Assembly (NCBI GenBank): GCA_963748075.1 | Contig: CAVVHQ010000045.1 | Coordinates: 1 to 44,212, forward strand | Length of the DNA: 44,212 bases | Source of the DNA: VRUE01 sp963748075 | GTDB lineage: Bacteria > Actinomycetota > Thermoleophilia > Solirubrobacterales > 70-9 | Direction: 5' to 3' | Shown: piece by piece, positions 8,133 through 15,611 of the stretch | How the letters are laid out: each line of letters begins with the position of its first letter | How positions within the stretch are numbered: the stretch's first letter is position 1 | Translations under genes and position numbers: made by a program | Notes under the pieces: model-generated | Told to the model about the DNA's origin: nothing | Databases searched by the model: none | The model's input: only the letters and a program-made list of their open reading frames with translations

Positions 8133-8798
8133 ATGCCAACCCACCCCCCGGTCGAGTTTGCAGCTGCCCGCCATATAGGCGGCAAAGAACGAACTCGATC
8201 GCCAGATAGCCAGATTGGCCTCCTGGCGGGGCGACAGTACGGGGTTGTGACGCGGACCCAGCTCACCGGGTTGGGGCTTGGGGAGGACGCGATCGACGCG
8301 CGCCTGGCCCGCGGCCGTCTGCACCGGTTGCATCGAGGTGTGTATGCCGTCGGCCACACAGTTGTGCCGCGAGAGGGACGCTGGCTCGCTGCGGTCTTGA
8401 GAGTTGGACAAGGCGCGGTCCTCAGCCATGGATCCGCAGCGGAGCTTTGGGGCGTCAGACGGGAAGCGGTGCGGGGACGGATCGACGTATCGGCGCCTCG
8501 GCCCACTCGATCTCCGCCCGGAATACGCCGCCGCTACCTGCAATTGGCCCCGGGCGAAGCGACCATGAGGCGAGGGGTCCCGGTCACGACGCTCGCCCGA
8601 GCTCTCTTAGACATCGCGAGCGAAACCTCGCCGGAAGGCCTGGAAGGAGCGATTCGGGAGGCTGAATACCTGCACCGGTTTCGCCTCGGCGACCTGGAGG
8701 ATCTGCTCGAACGCCATCCAGGTAGGCGAGGGACGAGAACCGTCAAGAATTGCCTGTCCCGACTCGGCCGAGGCCCGCGTGAGTCAAGTCGGCGGTAG
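8133..8798 (+). pseudogene. AbiEi-like antitoxin/regulator protein, 3' end cut by IS
   Basis: A 221-codon frame. The N-terminal half has an AbiEi-type winged-helix pattern (GLLAGRQYGVVTRTQLTGLGL ... ARGRLHRLHRGVYAVGH, about 28-73). The middle domain has VTTLARALLDIAS and EAEYLHRFRLGDLEDLLERHPGRRG. In related actinobacterial proteins this is followed by a DUF559-type nuclease-like domain; here the frame stops shortly after. The last codons, from about residue 217 (base 8781), coincide with the IS256 terminal inverted repeat, so the final five residues and the stop come from the IS. The start is uncertain. The lost domain is not found to the right of the IS. Confidence 0.7.
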
Positions 8799-8808
8799 TG
8801 GTGTAACT
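8781..8808 (+). repeat. IS256 left terminal inverted repeat
   Basis: 28 bases matching the reverse complement of 10166-10193 at 23 positions. The 12 innermost bases (AGTGGTGTAACT, 8797-8808) are identical. The outer half keeps GTCA and GTCGG. It sets the left boundary of the element and supplies the stop codon of the truncated AbiEi-like gene. Confidence 0.75.
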
Positions 8809-8822
8809 ACCCGTCGGCTCCT

Positions 8823-10052
8823 TCACGCGGCTTGTAGCTGAGCCACCTCCTCTCGCTCCTTCATCGCCCTGGTCCTCGAGGACCAGGGCGATCGACTCGA
8901 CCGAGAGGTAGCGGCGGGCGACCAGCCACTCGTCGTTCTGCTCGATCAGCAGGGCGCCGGCGAGGCGGATCGCCGCGGCATCGTTGGGGAAGATGCCGAC
9001 GACGTCGGAGCGGCGCCCGATCTCGCGGTTGACCCGCTCCAGCGGGTTGGTCGAGCGCAGCTTCGGCCAGTGTGGCTGCGGGAAGCGGTAGAAGGCGAGC
9101 AGGTCCTCCTCGGCGTCCTCGAGCAGCTCGGCGACCTTGGGGACGGTTGCGCGCGAAGCGCTCCAGCACCGAGCCGAAGCGCTCGCGGGCCGTCGCGGCG
9201 TCGGGGGCGTCGAAGATCTCGCGCAGGGCGGCGGAGACCAGGCCGCGCTCGTCGCGCCGGCAGTGGCCGTGCATGTTGCGCACGAAGTGGACGGTGCAGC
9301 GCTGCCAGGGGCAGGCCAGCACCCGCTCGATCGCCGCCTTCAGCCCCTGGTGCTCGTCGGAGATCGCCAGGCGGACTCCCGAGAGCCCGCGGGCCACCAG
9401 GCCGCGCAGGAACTGCGACCCAGAAGGCATCGGTCTCGACCTCGCCGATGTCGATCCCGATCACCTCCCGGCGGCCGGTCTCGTGCACCGCGTAGGCGAT
9501 CACCAGCGCCTTGGAGCGCACCGAGCCGCGGTCTCTGACCTTGAGGTGCTTGGCGTCGAGCCAGAGGTAGGGGAAGGCGCCCTCCAGCGGGCGGTTGCGG
9601 AAGGCGTCGACCCGCTCGTCGAGCTCGCGGCAGAGCGCGGAGACCCGGTCCTTGCTCATCGAGGAGATGCCCAGCTGCTCGACCAGGCGGTCGACCTTGC
9701 GGGTGGAGACGCCGTTGACGTAGGCCTCCATCACGACCGAGACGATCGCCTGCTCGCAGGGGCGCCGCGGCTCCAGGAAGCTCGGGAAGTAGGCCTCGCC
9801 CGAGCGCTTGCGGGGCACCGCCAGCTCGATCTCCCCGACCCGGGTCTCCCAGAGGCGCTCCCGGTAGCCGTTTCGGTGGGTTGCGCGGTCGGGGCTGCGC
9901 TCGCTGCGCCCGGCGCCGATCTGGGCGGAGATCTCGGCCTCCATCAGCTCGGCGGCGACCATCGCCACCGCCTCGCGCAGGAAGTCGCCGTGCTCGGCGA
10001 TCAGGGTCTTGGCGACGACCTCGGGGGTCGTCATGCTCTTGCTCTCGGCCAT
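8823..10052 (-). pseudogene. IS256-family transposase with three frame breaks
   Basis: A DDE transposase of about 410 codons; the start ATG at 10052 follows an AAAGGAG site. The first frame carries VAKTLIAEHGDFLREAVAMV and the first catalytic region FPYLWLDAKHLKVRD. The second (from about 9420) has QFLRGLVARGLSGVRLAISDEH with the next Asp, then CPWQRCTVHFVRNMHGH. The third (from about 9140) has KVAELLEDAEEDLLAFY, NPLERVNREIGRRSDVVGIFPN and the catalytic Glu. The last segment (MKEREEVAQLQAA, stop 8823-8825) is back in the first frame. Each break is repaired by removing one base, from runs at 9419-9421, 9139-9142 and near 8867-8869. IS256 transposases normally have a single ORF, so this copy is either inactive or mis-sequenced. 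Confidence 0.85.
8863..8892. repeat. perfect 30-bp palindrome inside the transposase 3' end
   Basis: Two 15-base arms (8863-8877 and 8878-8892) are exact reverse complements with no spacer and CTCGAG at the centre. It lies in the codons for the transposase C-terminus, at the site of the third frame break. In RNA it would form a stable hairpin of about 13 bp with a four-base loop, and it could act as a terminator or block translation late in the transposase gene. Function unknown. Confidence 0.8.
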
Positions 10053-10165
10053 CGTGGTGCTCCTTTCGTCGATTGAGGTTGGTCCTTCAACCGACGAGTC
10101 TGGGGCCCGCGGTGGCCGGAACTCTTCAAGGCGGTTCCGCGGAACGCCCCCGGCTACTGCGGGCC

Positions 10166-10193
10166 AGTTACACCACTTCTACCGACGTGACCC
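10166..10193 (-). repeat. IS256 right terminal inverted repeat
   Basis: Partner of the repeat at 8781-8808; see the element entry for the alignment. It contains the stop codon (10179-10181) that closes the truncated TetR frame, and it marks the transposase 5' side of the element. Confidence 0.75.
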
Positions 10194-10313
10194 CTTGGCG
10201 ATCTTGCGCAACGAAGTCGCCTCGATCCCTTGCTCACCGAATAGCCGCAGGGCGGACGAGACGATCGCCTCGCGAGCTGAGCGAGTGGAGCGGGCTGAAC
10301 GCATGTTCGACAT
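10179..10313 (-). pseudogene. TetR-family regulator, N-terminal stub cut by IS
   Basis: A 44-codon frame from ATG 10313. Residues 13-39 (REAIVSSALRLFGEQGIEATSLRKIAK) match helices 1-2 of a TetR DNA-binding domain. After the AAG codon at 10194-10196 the sequence runs into the IS terminal repeat and adds only GSRR before a stop. The recognition helix and the whole ligand-binding domain are gone, so it cannot act as a repressor. It is divergent from the SMR exporter pair 80 bases away, the usual place for a local TetR repressor of an efflux operon. Confidence 0.78.
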
Positions 10314-10316
10314 TGA

Positions 10317-10324
10317 CTGTACAG
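10317..10324. promoter_or_regulatory. possible TetR operator / promoter core (CTGTACAG)
   Basis: A perfect 8-bp palindrome 4 bases upstream of the tetR stub ATG, in the 80-bp divergent region before the SMR genes. On the minus strand it contains TACAGT, a -10-like hexamer that would give an almost leaderless tetR mRNA. An operator for the lost repressor is a guess from position; a short palindrome can occur by chance. Confidence 0.3.
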
Positions 10325-10393
10325 ATGTTTAGCCCCTGGGCGAGTGGGGCCCGGATCAAGTCAGGCCGCGGCGTCGCATAAGGTCGCGGCGAG

Positions 10394-10750
10394 ATGTCAG
10401 CGTCGGCGAGAGCGTGGTTCCTGTTGGCGGCGGCGATCGCCTGCGAGGTCGGGGGCACGATCTCCCTGAAGCTCGCCGACGGGTTCACCGAGCCCGTGCC
10501 CAGCGTGACCGTGGTGGTCGGCTACGGCGCGGCCTTCGTCCTGCTTGCGCTCGTGCTCAAGTCGATGAGCGTGGGCGCGGTCTACGCGATCTGGGCCGGC
10601 GTCGGCACCGCGCTGGTGGCGCTCGCCAGCTTCGCCTTCCTGGGCGAGGAGATCGAGTGGCCGGCCTGGATCGGCATCGCGCTGATCGTCGGGGGCGTTG
10701 TCCTCGTCGAGGCCTACTCGCAACCGACCGAGGGGGGCGGCGAGAGCTGA
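10394..10750 (+). CDS. small multidrug resistance (SMR) family exporter subunit 1
   Basis: A 118-residue, four-helix SMR protein. The essential membrane glutamate is E18 in AIACEVGGTISLKLADGF, followed by the family's Y-A-I-W-A-G-x-G-T-A helix-3 motif and LGEEIEWPAWIGIALIVGGVVLVE. The ExxGTxxLK context is closer to Qac-type drug exporters than to Gdx guanidinium exporters. Its TGA overlaps the ATG of the second SMR gene (TGATG), suggesting a heterodimer of the EbrAB/YkkCD kind. The substrate is unknown. Its divergent TetR partner is destroyed. Confidence 0.9.
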   Translation: MSASARAWFLLAAAIACEVGGTISLKLADGFTEPVPSVTVVVGYGAAFVLLALVLKSMSVGAVYAIWAGVGTALVALASFAFLGEEIEWPAWIGIALIVGGVVLVEAYSQPTEGGGES

Positions 10751-11076
10751 TGCTGGGCGCCTGGCTGCTCGTGGCCGCCGCGATCGTGCTCGAGGTCGGC
10801 GCGACCAGCTCGCTGAAGCTCTCCGACGGCCTCCGCCGGACCGGCCCGAGCATCGCGACGGTCTGCCTCTACGTCCTGGCGTTCGCCTGCCTCGGCGTGG
10901 CCGTGGCCACGCTGGACGTGGGCGTCGTCTACGCCGTCTGGGCCGGGGCGGGCACGGCCCTGATGGCCGTGGTCGGAACCGTCTACTTCGGCGAGAGGAT
11001 GCGCTCGCCCGCCTTTGCCGGCATAGCCCTGATCGTCGCCGGCGTCCTGATGGTCGAGCTCTTCTCCCCTGCGTGA
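10750..11076 (+). CDS. small multidrug resistance (SMR) family exporter subunit 2
   Basis: A 108-residue, four-helix partner of the preceding gene. The conserved glutamate is E15 in AIVLEVGATSSLKLSDGL. Helix 3 reads VVYAVWAGAGTALMAVVG and helix 4 begins SPAFAGIALIVAGVLMVE. It begins inside the stop codon of subunit 1, so both are translated from one message. Its stop is convergent with the amidase remnant, one base apart. Confidence 0.9.
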   Translation: MLGAWLLVAAAIVLEVGATSSLKLSDGLRRTGPSIATVCLYVLAFACLGVAVATLDVGVVYAVWAGAGTALMAVVGTVYFGERMRSPAFAGIALIVAGVLMVELFSPA

Positions 11077-11077
11077 G

Positions 11078-12028
11078 CTAACCGGGCGGAGGAGCTCTCC
11101 CTCGCAGCGATGCCTCGAGCAGCGCGCCGGCGGCGAGCACCCGCGCGTCCTCGCCGGCGGGGGCGACGAGCTGGACGGAGGCGGGAAGCCCTCCCTCGGC
11201 GGGACCGCACGGCAGCGCGAGCGCCGGCCAGCCGAGCGCATTGAAGGGGTAGGTGAAGCGGATCACGGCGTCGCGGATCTCGCGGTCGTCCTCGACGGCG
11301 GGCGGGGCGACGAAGGCGAGCGTGGGCGCGATGAGCAGGTCGATCCCCGACAAGGCCGCCGCCGCACGCTCCCTGTACTCCTCAAGGCGATTTCGCCCCT
11401 CCCCGAGCTCCGCGTCGGTCACGGCGACGCAACGTTCGAGCTTCGCTCGGACGTTCTCGCCGTAGGCGTCTGCCTGCTCGGGGAAGAGGCCGCGGTGCGA
11501 TTCCGCGACCTCCCGCATGAACACCTTGCCGATCCCCTCGGGCAGGGGGAACGCGACGGCTCGGCGGTGCGGGAACAGCTCCGCCGCGGCCTCGAGGCGC
11601 GCCCGTACCAGCGGCTCGGCGTGCTCCAGCCAGGCGACCCCGACCACGAGCTCGGCGAGCGAGCCAAGCTCGGCGCGCTCGAAGCCGGGCGCGAGCGCCG
11701 CCTCGGCGAGGCCGGCGGCGACCGCGGCCGCCGAGCCGCTGCTCGAGCCGCCCGCCGTCCGCCCGGGGTCGAGTGGGTTCTCGACCGCGTCGAAGTGCGG
11801 GTTGTGGCTGCTGACGCCGTAGGCGAACTCGTGCAGGTTCGTCTTGCCGACGTTCGAGTAACCGGCTGCCTCGAGCCTGCCGACCGCCTCGGCGGTGCGC
11901 CCCGGCACGTGGTCGTCGAAGAGGGCCGAGCCGTAGGTGGTGCGCAGGCCGGCCGTGTCGAACAGATCCTTGACGGCCAGCGGGATCCCGTTCCCGATCC
12001 GCTCCGGTCGGGTGAGGAAGACGGTCAC
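11078..12028 (-). pseudogene. amidase-signature protein lacking its catalytic core (internal deletion)
   Basis: A 316-codon frame starting at a GTG that overlaps the mogA stop. The N-terminus has the amidase lysine (GIPLAVKDLFDTAGLRTTYGS) and the glycine-serine stretch with the cis-Ser (TAGGSSSGSAAAVAAGLAEAAL). The nucleophile region, normally G-T-D-T-G-G-S-I-R plus about 100 more residues, is missing: the frame jumps at about 11690-11712 straight to GFERAELGSLAELVVG, a late part of the fold. The C-terminal half continues normally (IDLLIAPTLAFVAPP, NALGWPALALPCG). The frame is preserved, so protein may be made, but amidase activity is not expected. An assembly deletion in GC-rich repeats is the alternative. 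Confidence 0.72.
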
Positions 12029-12507
12029 CGGTGCGCCGGGCTCCGCCCGGCGAGCAGCTCGAGCGCGTGGGGCAGCGCGGCGGCGATCGCCGCGCCGGCC
12101 TGCTCGATGCTGGCCGGCTTGCCGGGGAAGTTGACGATCAGCGTGGAGCCGCGGATCCCCGCCACCGCGCGGGAGAGCATCCAGTGCGGCGTGTGCCGGC
12201 GCGAGGCCTCGCGCATCGCCTCGGCCAGCCCGGGCGCGTCGCGCTCGATCACCGCCCGCGTCGCCTCCGGGGTGACGTCGCTGGGGGAGAAGCCGGTGCC
12301 GCCGCTGGTCAGCACCAGGTCGCATCGCTCCTGGTCGGCCCAGTGGCGCAGCCGCGCTTCGATCAGCTCGCGGTCGTCGGCGATCAGGTCGCGTCCGGCG
12401 ATCTCGGCGCCCAGCCCGCTCGCCAGGGCGGCCAGCCGCTTGCCGCTCTCGTCGCTGCCCTCTCCGCGTGACCTGGAGCTGCTGACCGTGATCAGTGCGG
12501 CTCGCAT
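12025..12507 (-). CDS. mog: molybdopterin adenylyltransferase / MoaB-MogA family protein
   Basis: A 160-residue MogA/MoaB-fold protein. It activates molybdopterin with AMP ahead of molybdate insertion. Motifs are LVLTSGGTGFSPSDVTPEATRAVIERDAPGLAEAMR (about 65-100) and the later GSTLIVNFPGKPASI. It lies 7 bases after moaC and overlaps the amidase remnant by 4, making it part of the moeA-moaDE-moaC-mog operon. MogA and MoaB cannot be told apart from sequence alone here. Confidence 0.9.
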   Translation of the reverse strand: MRAALITVSSSRSRGEGSDESGKRLAALASGLGAEIAGRDLIADDRELIEARLRHWADQERCDLVLTSGGTGFSPSDVTPEATRAVIERDAPGLAEAMREASRRHTPHWMLSRAVAGIRGSTLIVNFPGKPASIEQAGAAIAAALPHALELLAGRSPAHR

Positions 12508-12514
12508 CGGCGGC

Positions 12515-13012
12515 TCAGCCCGCCCCGGGGGCGCTGGAGTCGAGCTTCCAGTCGGAGCGCCCGCCGGCCTTCTCGAGCAGGACGATCTGCTCGATCCGCA
12601 CCCCGCGCTCGACGCCCTTGACCATGTCGTAGACGGTCAGCGCCGCGACCGCGCAGGCGGTCATCGCCTCCATCTCGACCCCGGTGCGGGCGACGGTGCG
12701 GGCCTCCGCCACCAGCTCGACCAGGCCGGCGTCGACGTCGACCGTCGCGCTGACGTCGGCGAAGCTGAGCGGCAGCGGGTGGGCGAGCGGGATCAGCGCG
12801 CCGGTCTGCTTCGCCGCCTGGATCCCGGCCAGCCTGGCCACCCCCAGCACCTCGCCCTTCGGGCCGTTGCCCTCCGCTACGGCCCGGGCGGTCTCGGGCG
12901 ACATGCGCAGTCGCGCCCGCGCCCGCGCCCGCCGCTCGCTCGGCTGCTTGGCGCCGACGTCGACCATCCGCGCCCGGCCCTCCTCGTCGAGGTGGGTGAG
13001 GCGGTCGCTCAT
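12515..13012 (-). CDS. moaC: cyclic pyranopterin monophosphate synthase
   Basis: A 165-residue protein acting with MoaA in the first cofactor step: MoaA makes the 3',8-cyclo-GTP intermediate and MoaC converts it to cPMP. The family core is complete: MVDVGAKQPSERRARARA, KGEVLGVARLAGIQAAKQTGALIPLAHPLPL and GVEMEAMTACAVAALTVYDMVKGV. The ATG at 13012 overlaps the moaDE stop (ATGA); the frame upstream of it is not conserved. Confidence 0.94.
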   Translation of the reverse strand: MSDRLTHLDEEGRARMVDVGAKQPSERRARARARLRMSPETARAVAEGNGPKGEVLGVARLAGIQAAKQTGALIPLAHPLPLSFADVSATVDVDAGLVELVAEARTVARTGVEMEAMTACAVAALTVYDMVKGVERGVRIEQIVLLEKAGGRSDWKLDSSAPGAG

Positions 13013-13710
13013 CGCGCCGGCTCGCTGTCCGGGCGCGCGACCCCGGGGGGCGGCGGATCGCCGGCGACCCATCGCGAGTCGCCGCCTTCCACCTCGCGCT
13101 TCCAGATCGGCGCCTCGGCCTTGATCCGGTCGATCGCTTCGCGGGCGCCGGCGAACGCCTCGTCGCGGTGGGCGGCGGAGGCGGCGACGATCACGCCGGG
13201 CTCACCCAGCGGGACGGCGCCGACCCGGTGCTCGGCGGCGGCGGCCTCGAGGCGATGGCGCTCGACGCACGCGACGAGGATCGCCGCGATCTGCTGCTCG
13301 GCCATCTCGCGGTAGGCCTCGTAGTCGAGTCGCTCGACCTCGCGGGTGACGCCCTGAAAGCTGACGATCGCCCCCGCTCCGGGGCTGGCCACCGCCTGCG
13401 ACAGCGCCTCCAGGGAAAGCGGCTCGGCGCTGACCCGGGCGTGCACCCGGTCGGCGCCGCCGCTGATCGGCGGGATCAGGGCCAGCTCGTCGGAGGCCCG
13501 CAGCGGCGTCTCCGCCGTCGCGTAGTCGCGGTTCACCGCGAGTCGCACCGGCAGCCGCCGCAGCAGGTCGGCCAGCGAGGGCTCGGCGCCGAGTCGCTCC
13601 AGGGCGTCGGCGACGGTCGCGCCCTCCGCCAGCTCGAGCGGGATCGAATCGCTGCCCGCATGCTCGCGCAGGATCGCGAAGAGACGAACCTCTACGTCCA
13701 CCCCGCCCAT
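13009..13710 (-). CDS. moaX: MoaD-MoaE fusion, single-chain molybdopterin synthase
   Basis: A 233-residue fusion. Residues 5-85 are a ubiquitin-like MoaD (VRLFAILREHAG ... ELALIPPISGG, ending in Gly84-Gly85). From about 86 a MoaE domain follows (GAIVSFQGVTREVERLDYEAYREMAE, then IKAEAPIWKREVEGG with likely active-site K197 and K204). MoaD must present a free C-terminal Gly-Gly thiocarboxylate, so this layout requires cleavage after Gly85. That is known for the M. tuberculosis MoaX fusion. The order MoaD then MoaE is the same. No MoeB-type activating enzyme is in the window. Confidence 0.9.
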   Translation of the reverse strand: MGGVDVEVRLFAILREHAGSDSIPLELAEGATVADALERLGAEPSLADLLRRLPVRLAVNRDYATAETPLRASDELALIPPISGGADRVHARVSAEPLSLEALSQAVASPGAGAIVSFQGVTREVERLDYEAYREMAEQQIAAILVACVERHRLEAAAAEHRVGAVPLGEPGVIVAASAAHRDEAFAGAREAIDRIKAEAPIWKREVEGGDSRWVAGDPPPPGVARPDSEPAR

Positions 13711-13725
13711 GCTAGGGGCCGCAGA

Positions 13726-14943
13726 TCACGATTTCAGCAACTCGACCTCGATCCGCTCTCCAGACCGCAGCGACTCGCTGTCCGCCGGCGCCAGCGCCAG
13801 GCAGTCGGCGCCGAGCATCGAGGTGAGGACGTGCGAGCCCTGGTTCGGCGCCGGCGCCGCGTGCCAGCCGTCCTCGCGCAGGGAGAGGCGGCAGCGGATC
13901 GCGTGCGCGCGGCCGGCGGCCTTCTCGTAGTCGCCGTCGAGGATCGCGGTCGTCCGGGTCCGCTCCGGCGCGGCGCCGGCCAGGGCAGCCAGGGCGGGGC
14001 GGACCAGGAGGACGAAGGTGACCATCGCCGAGACCGGGTTGCCCGGCAGCCCGAAGACCAGGGTGTCGCCGCGGCTCCCGAACCAGGTCGGCTTGCCCGG
14101 CTTTATCGCCACTCCCCAGAAGCGCTGCTCGACCCCGAGCGCGGCAAGCGCCCGCTTGACGTGGTCGTGCTCGCCGACCGAGACGCCGCCGCAGATCACC
14201 GCGACGTCGGATTGGAGGATGGGCTCGATCGCCGTCAGCGTTGCTTCAGGGTCGTCCGCTGCGACGCCGCCGAGCAGCACCTCCGCGCCGGCCCGCTCGG
14301 CTAGGGCGGGGACCGAGTAGGCGTTCGAGTTGCGGACGCCGCCGGGGCGCATCTCCTCACCCGGCTCGAGCAGCTCGTCGCCACTGGTCAGGACCGAGAC
14401 GCGGGGACGGCGGCGGCAGGTGACGGTCGCCGCAGCGAGTGAGGCCAGGACGCCGAGCTCCGCCGGCCCGATCGGGGCGCCGGCGGCGAGCACCGTTTCA
14501 CCCGGCCTGACGTCCTCTCCGGCGCGGCGCAGGTCCTGGCCCGCCTCGATCTCCCCCTCGACGATTATCTGGCCGTCCGCGGTGGCTGCCGCCTCGACTC
14601 TGACAACGGCGTCGGCGCCGGGGGGGAGCACGGCCCCGGTGGAGATCCGGATCGCCTCCCCGGCTCTCAGCGGTGCTCCTGCCGGGCGACCCGCCCGCGA
14701 CTCGCCCGCCAAACGCAGGACAGCCGGCGCCCCGGGTCGGGCGCCGCGCGTGTCCTCGGCGCGCACCGCGAAGCCGTCCATCCCCGAGTTGTCCTCGGGG
14801 GGCACGGCCTCGGTGGCGACTGCATCGGCGGCCAGGTATCGACCGAGAGCGTCGCGCAGCGCGACCCGCTCCGCGCCGAGCGGCTTCGCCTGGTCGAGGA
14901 CGGCATCGCGCGCCTGTTCGATATCGATCAGCTTGGCTGCCAC
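13726..14943 (-). CDS. moeA: molybdopterin molybdenumtransferase
   Basis: A 405-residue enzyme inserting molybdate into adenylated molybdopterin. Motifs in order are PPEDNSGMDGFAV (about 48-60), STGAVLPPGADAVVRVE, SVLTSGDELLEPGEE, CGGVSVGEHDHVKRAL and FGLPGNPVSAMVTF, then the C-terminal domain IV. The start is GTG at 14943. It is the promoter-proximal gene of the moeA-moaDE-moaC-mog operon and is divergent from mobA with 47 bases between starts. Confidence 0.94.
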   Translation of the reverse strand: MAAKLIDIEQARDAVLDQAKPLGAERVALRDALGRYLAADAVATEAVPPEDNSGMDGFAVRAEDTRGARPGAPAVLRLAGESRAGRPAGAPLRAGEAIRISTGAVLPPGADAVVRVEAAATADGQIIVEGEIEAGQDLRRAGEDVRPGETVLAAGAPIGPAELGVLASLAAATVTCRRRPRVSVLTSGDELLEPGEEMRPGGVRNSNAYSVPALAERAGAEVLLGGVAADDPEATLTAIEPILQSDVAVICGGVSVGEHDHVKRALAALGVEQRFWGVAIKPGKPTWFGSRGDTLVFGLPGNPVSAMVTFVLLVRPALAALAGAAPERTRTTAILDGDYEKAAGRAHAIRCRLSLREDGWHAAPAPNQGSHVLTSMLGADCLALAPADSESLRSGERIEVELLKS

Positions 14944-14990
14944 GGCCTCATCTCAACGGTCGAGACTAGCCTGGTGGCAGACTGCCGGCG

Positions 14991-15611
14991 ATGGCCGAGC
15001 CCACCGGCACGGAGCGAGGGTCGGGAGCGGCGGTCGGCGCCGTCCTCGCCGGCGGACGGGGAAGTCGGATCGGCGGCGCCAAGGCGCTCGCGAGGCTGGG
15101 CGGCCGCCCGCTGATCTCCTTCCCCCTCGCCGCCGTCGAGGAGGCCGGCCTGGAGCCGCTTGTCGTAGCCAAGCCCGACTCGGAGCTGCCGCCGCTTCGG
15201 TGGCCGACGATTCGAGAGGCGCCCGTCCCCCGCCATCCGCTCTGCGGGATCGTCGCGGCCCTGAGACATGCGGGCGAACGCCCCGTGGTCGCCGTCGGCT
15301 GCGACATGCCGTTTGCGAGCCCCGCGCTGCTCCGCTGGCTCGGATCGGCCCCCGAGCCGCTGGTCGTGCCGAGGGCGGAAGACAGCCTGCAGCCGCTGCC
15401 GGCCCGCTACGACAGCGCGCTTCTGCCGGCGCTGGAAGGGGCGCTGGCAGCCGAGCGGGCTGTGCGGGGAACGCTCGAAGCGCTATCGCCGCGGATAGTC
15501 GGCGAAGCCGAGCTGGCGCGCTTCGGCGACCCGCGGCGACTCTGCTTCAACGTCAACACTCGCGCCGACCTCAGGCGGGCGGAGCAGATGCTGGCAGCGC
15601 CCGGTCGCTGA
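14991..15611 (+). CDS. mobA: molybdenum cofactor guanylyltransferase (MobA-type)
   Basis: A 206-residue nucleotidyltransferase that attaches GMP to molybdopterin, making the bis-MGD needed by NarG. The nucleotide-binding opening is VGAVLAGGRGSRIGGAKALARLGGRPL: the Lys is kept but the common GxDK Asp is Ala here. AVGCDMPFASPAL holds the metal Asp, and the C-terminal CFNVNTRADL matches MobA. Its 3' end overlaps the convergent molybdate permease gene by 41 bases, an antisense overlap. Confidence 0.88.
   Translation: MAEPTGTERGSGAAVGAVLAGGRGSRIGGAKALARLGGRPLISFPLAAVEEAGLEPLVVAKPDSELPPLRWPTIREAPVPRHPLCGIVAALRHAGERPVVAVGCDMPFASPALLRWLGSAPEPLVVPRAEDSLQPLPARYDSALLPALEGALAAERAVRGTLEALSPRIVGEAELARFGDPRRLCFNVNTRADLRRAEQMLAAPGR

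Larger units (their letters stand above)
8781..10193 (-). mobile_element. IS256-family insertion sequence
   Basis: An element of about 1.41 kb with imperfect 28-bp terminal inverted repeats: left 8781-8808 and right 10166-10193, read inward from each end as GRGTCAMGTCGG, about six variable bases, then AGTGGTGTAACT, with five mismatches overall. It carries one DDE transposase gene on the minus strand. I see no 8-9 bp target duplication at the ends (left flank ends gcccgcgt; right flank begins cttggcga). The two flanks belong to different truncated genes, so the present arrangement probably arose by IS-mediated deletion or by recombination between two copies. Confidence 0.82.

Noticed and set aside
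9125..9425. Programmed frameshifting in the IS256 transposase
   Set aside because: IS256-family transposases are made from one ORF; there is no slippery heptamer plus stimulator, and three separate shifts would be needed.
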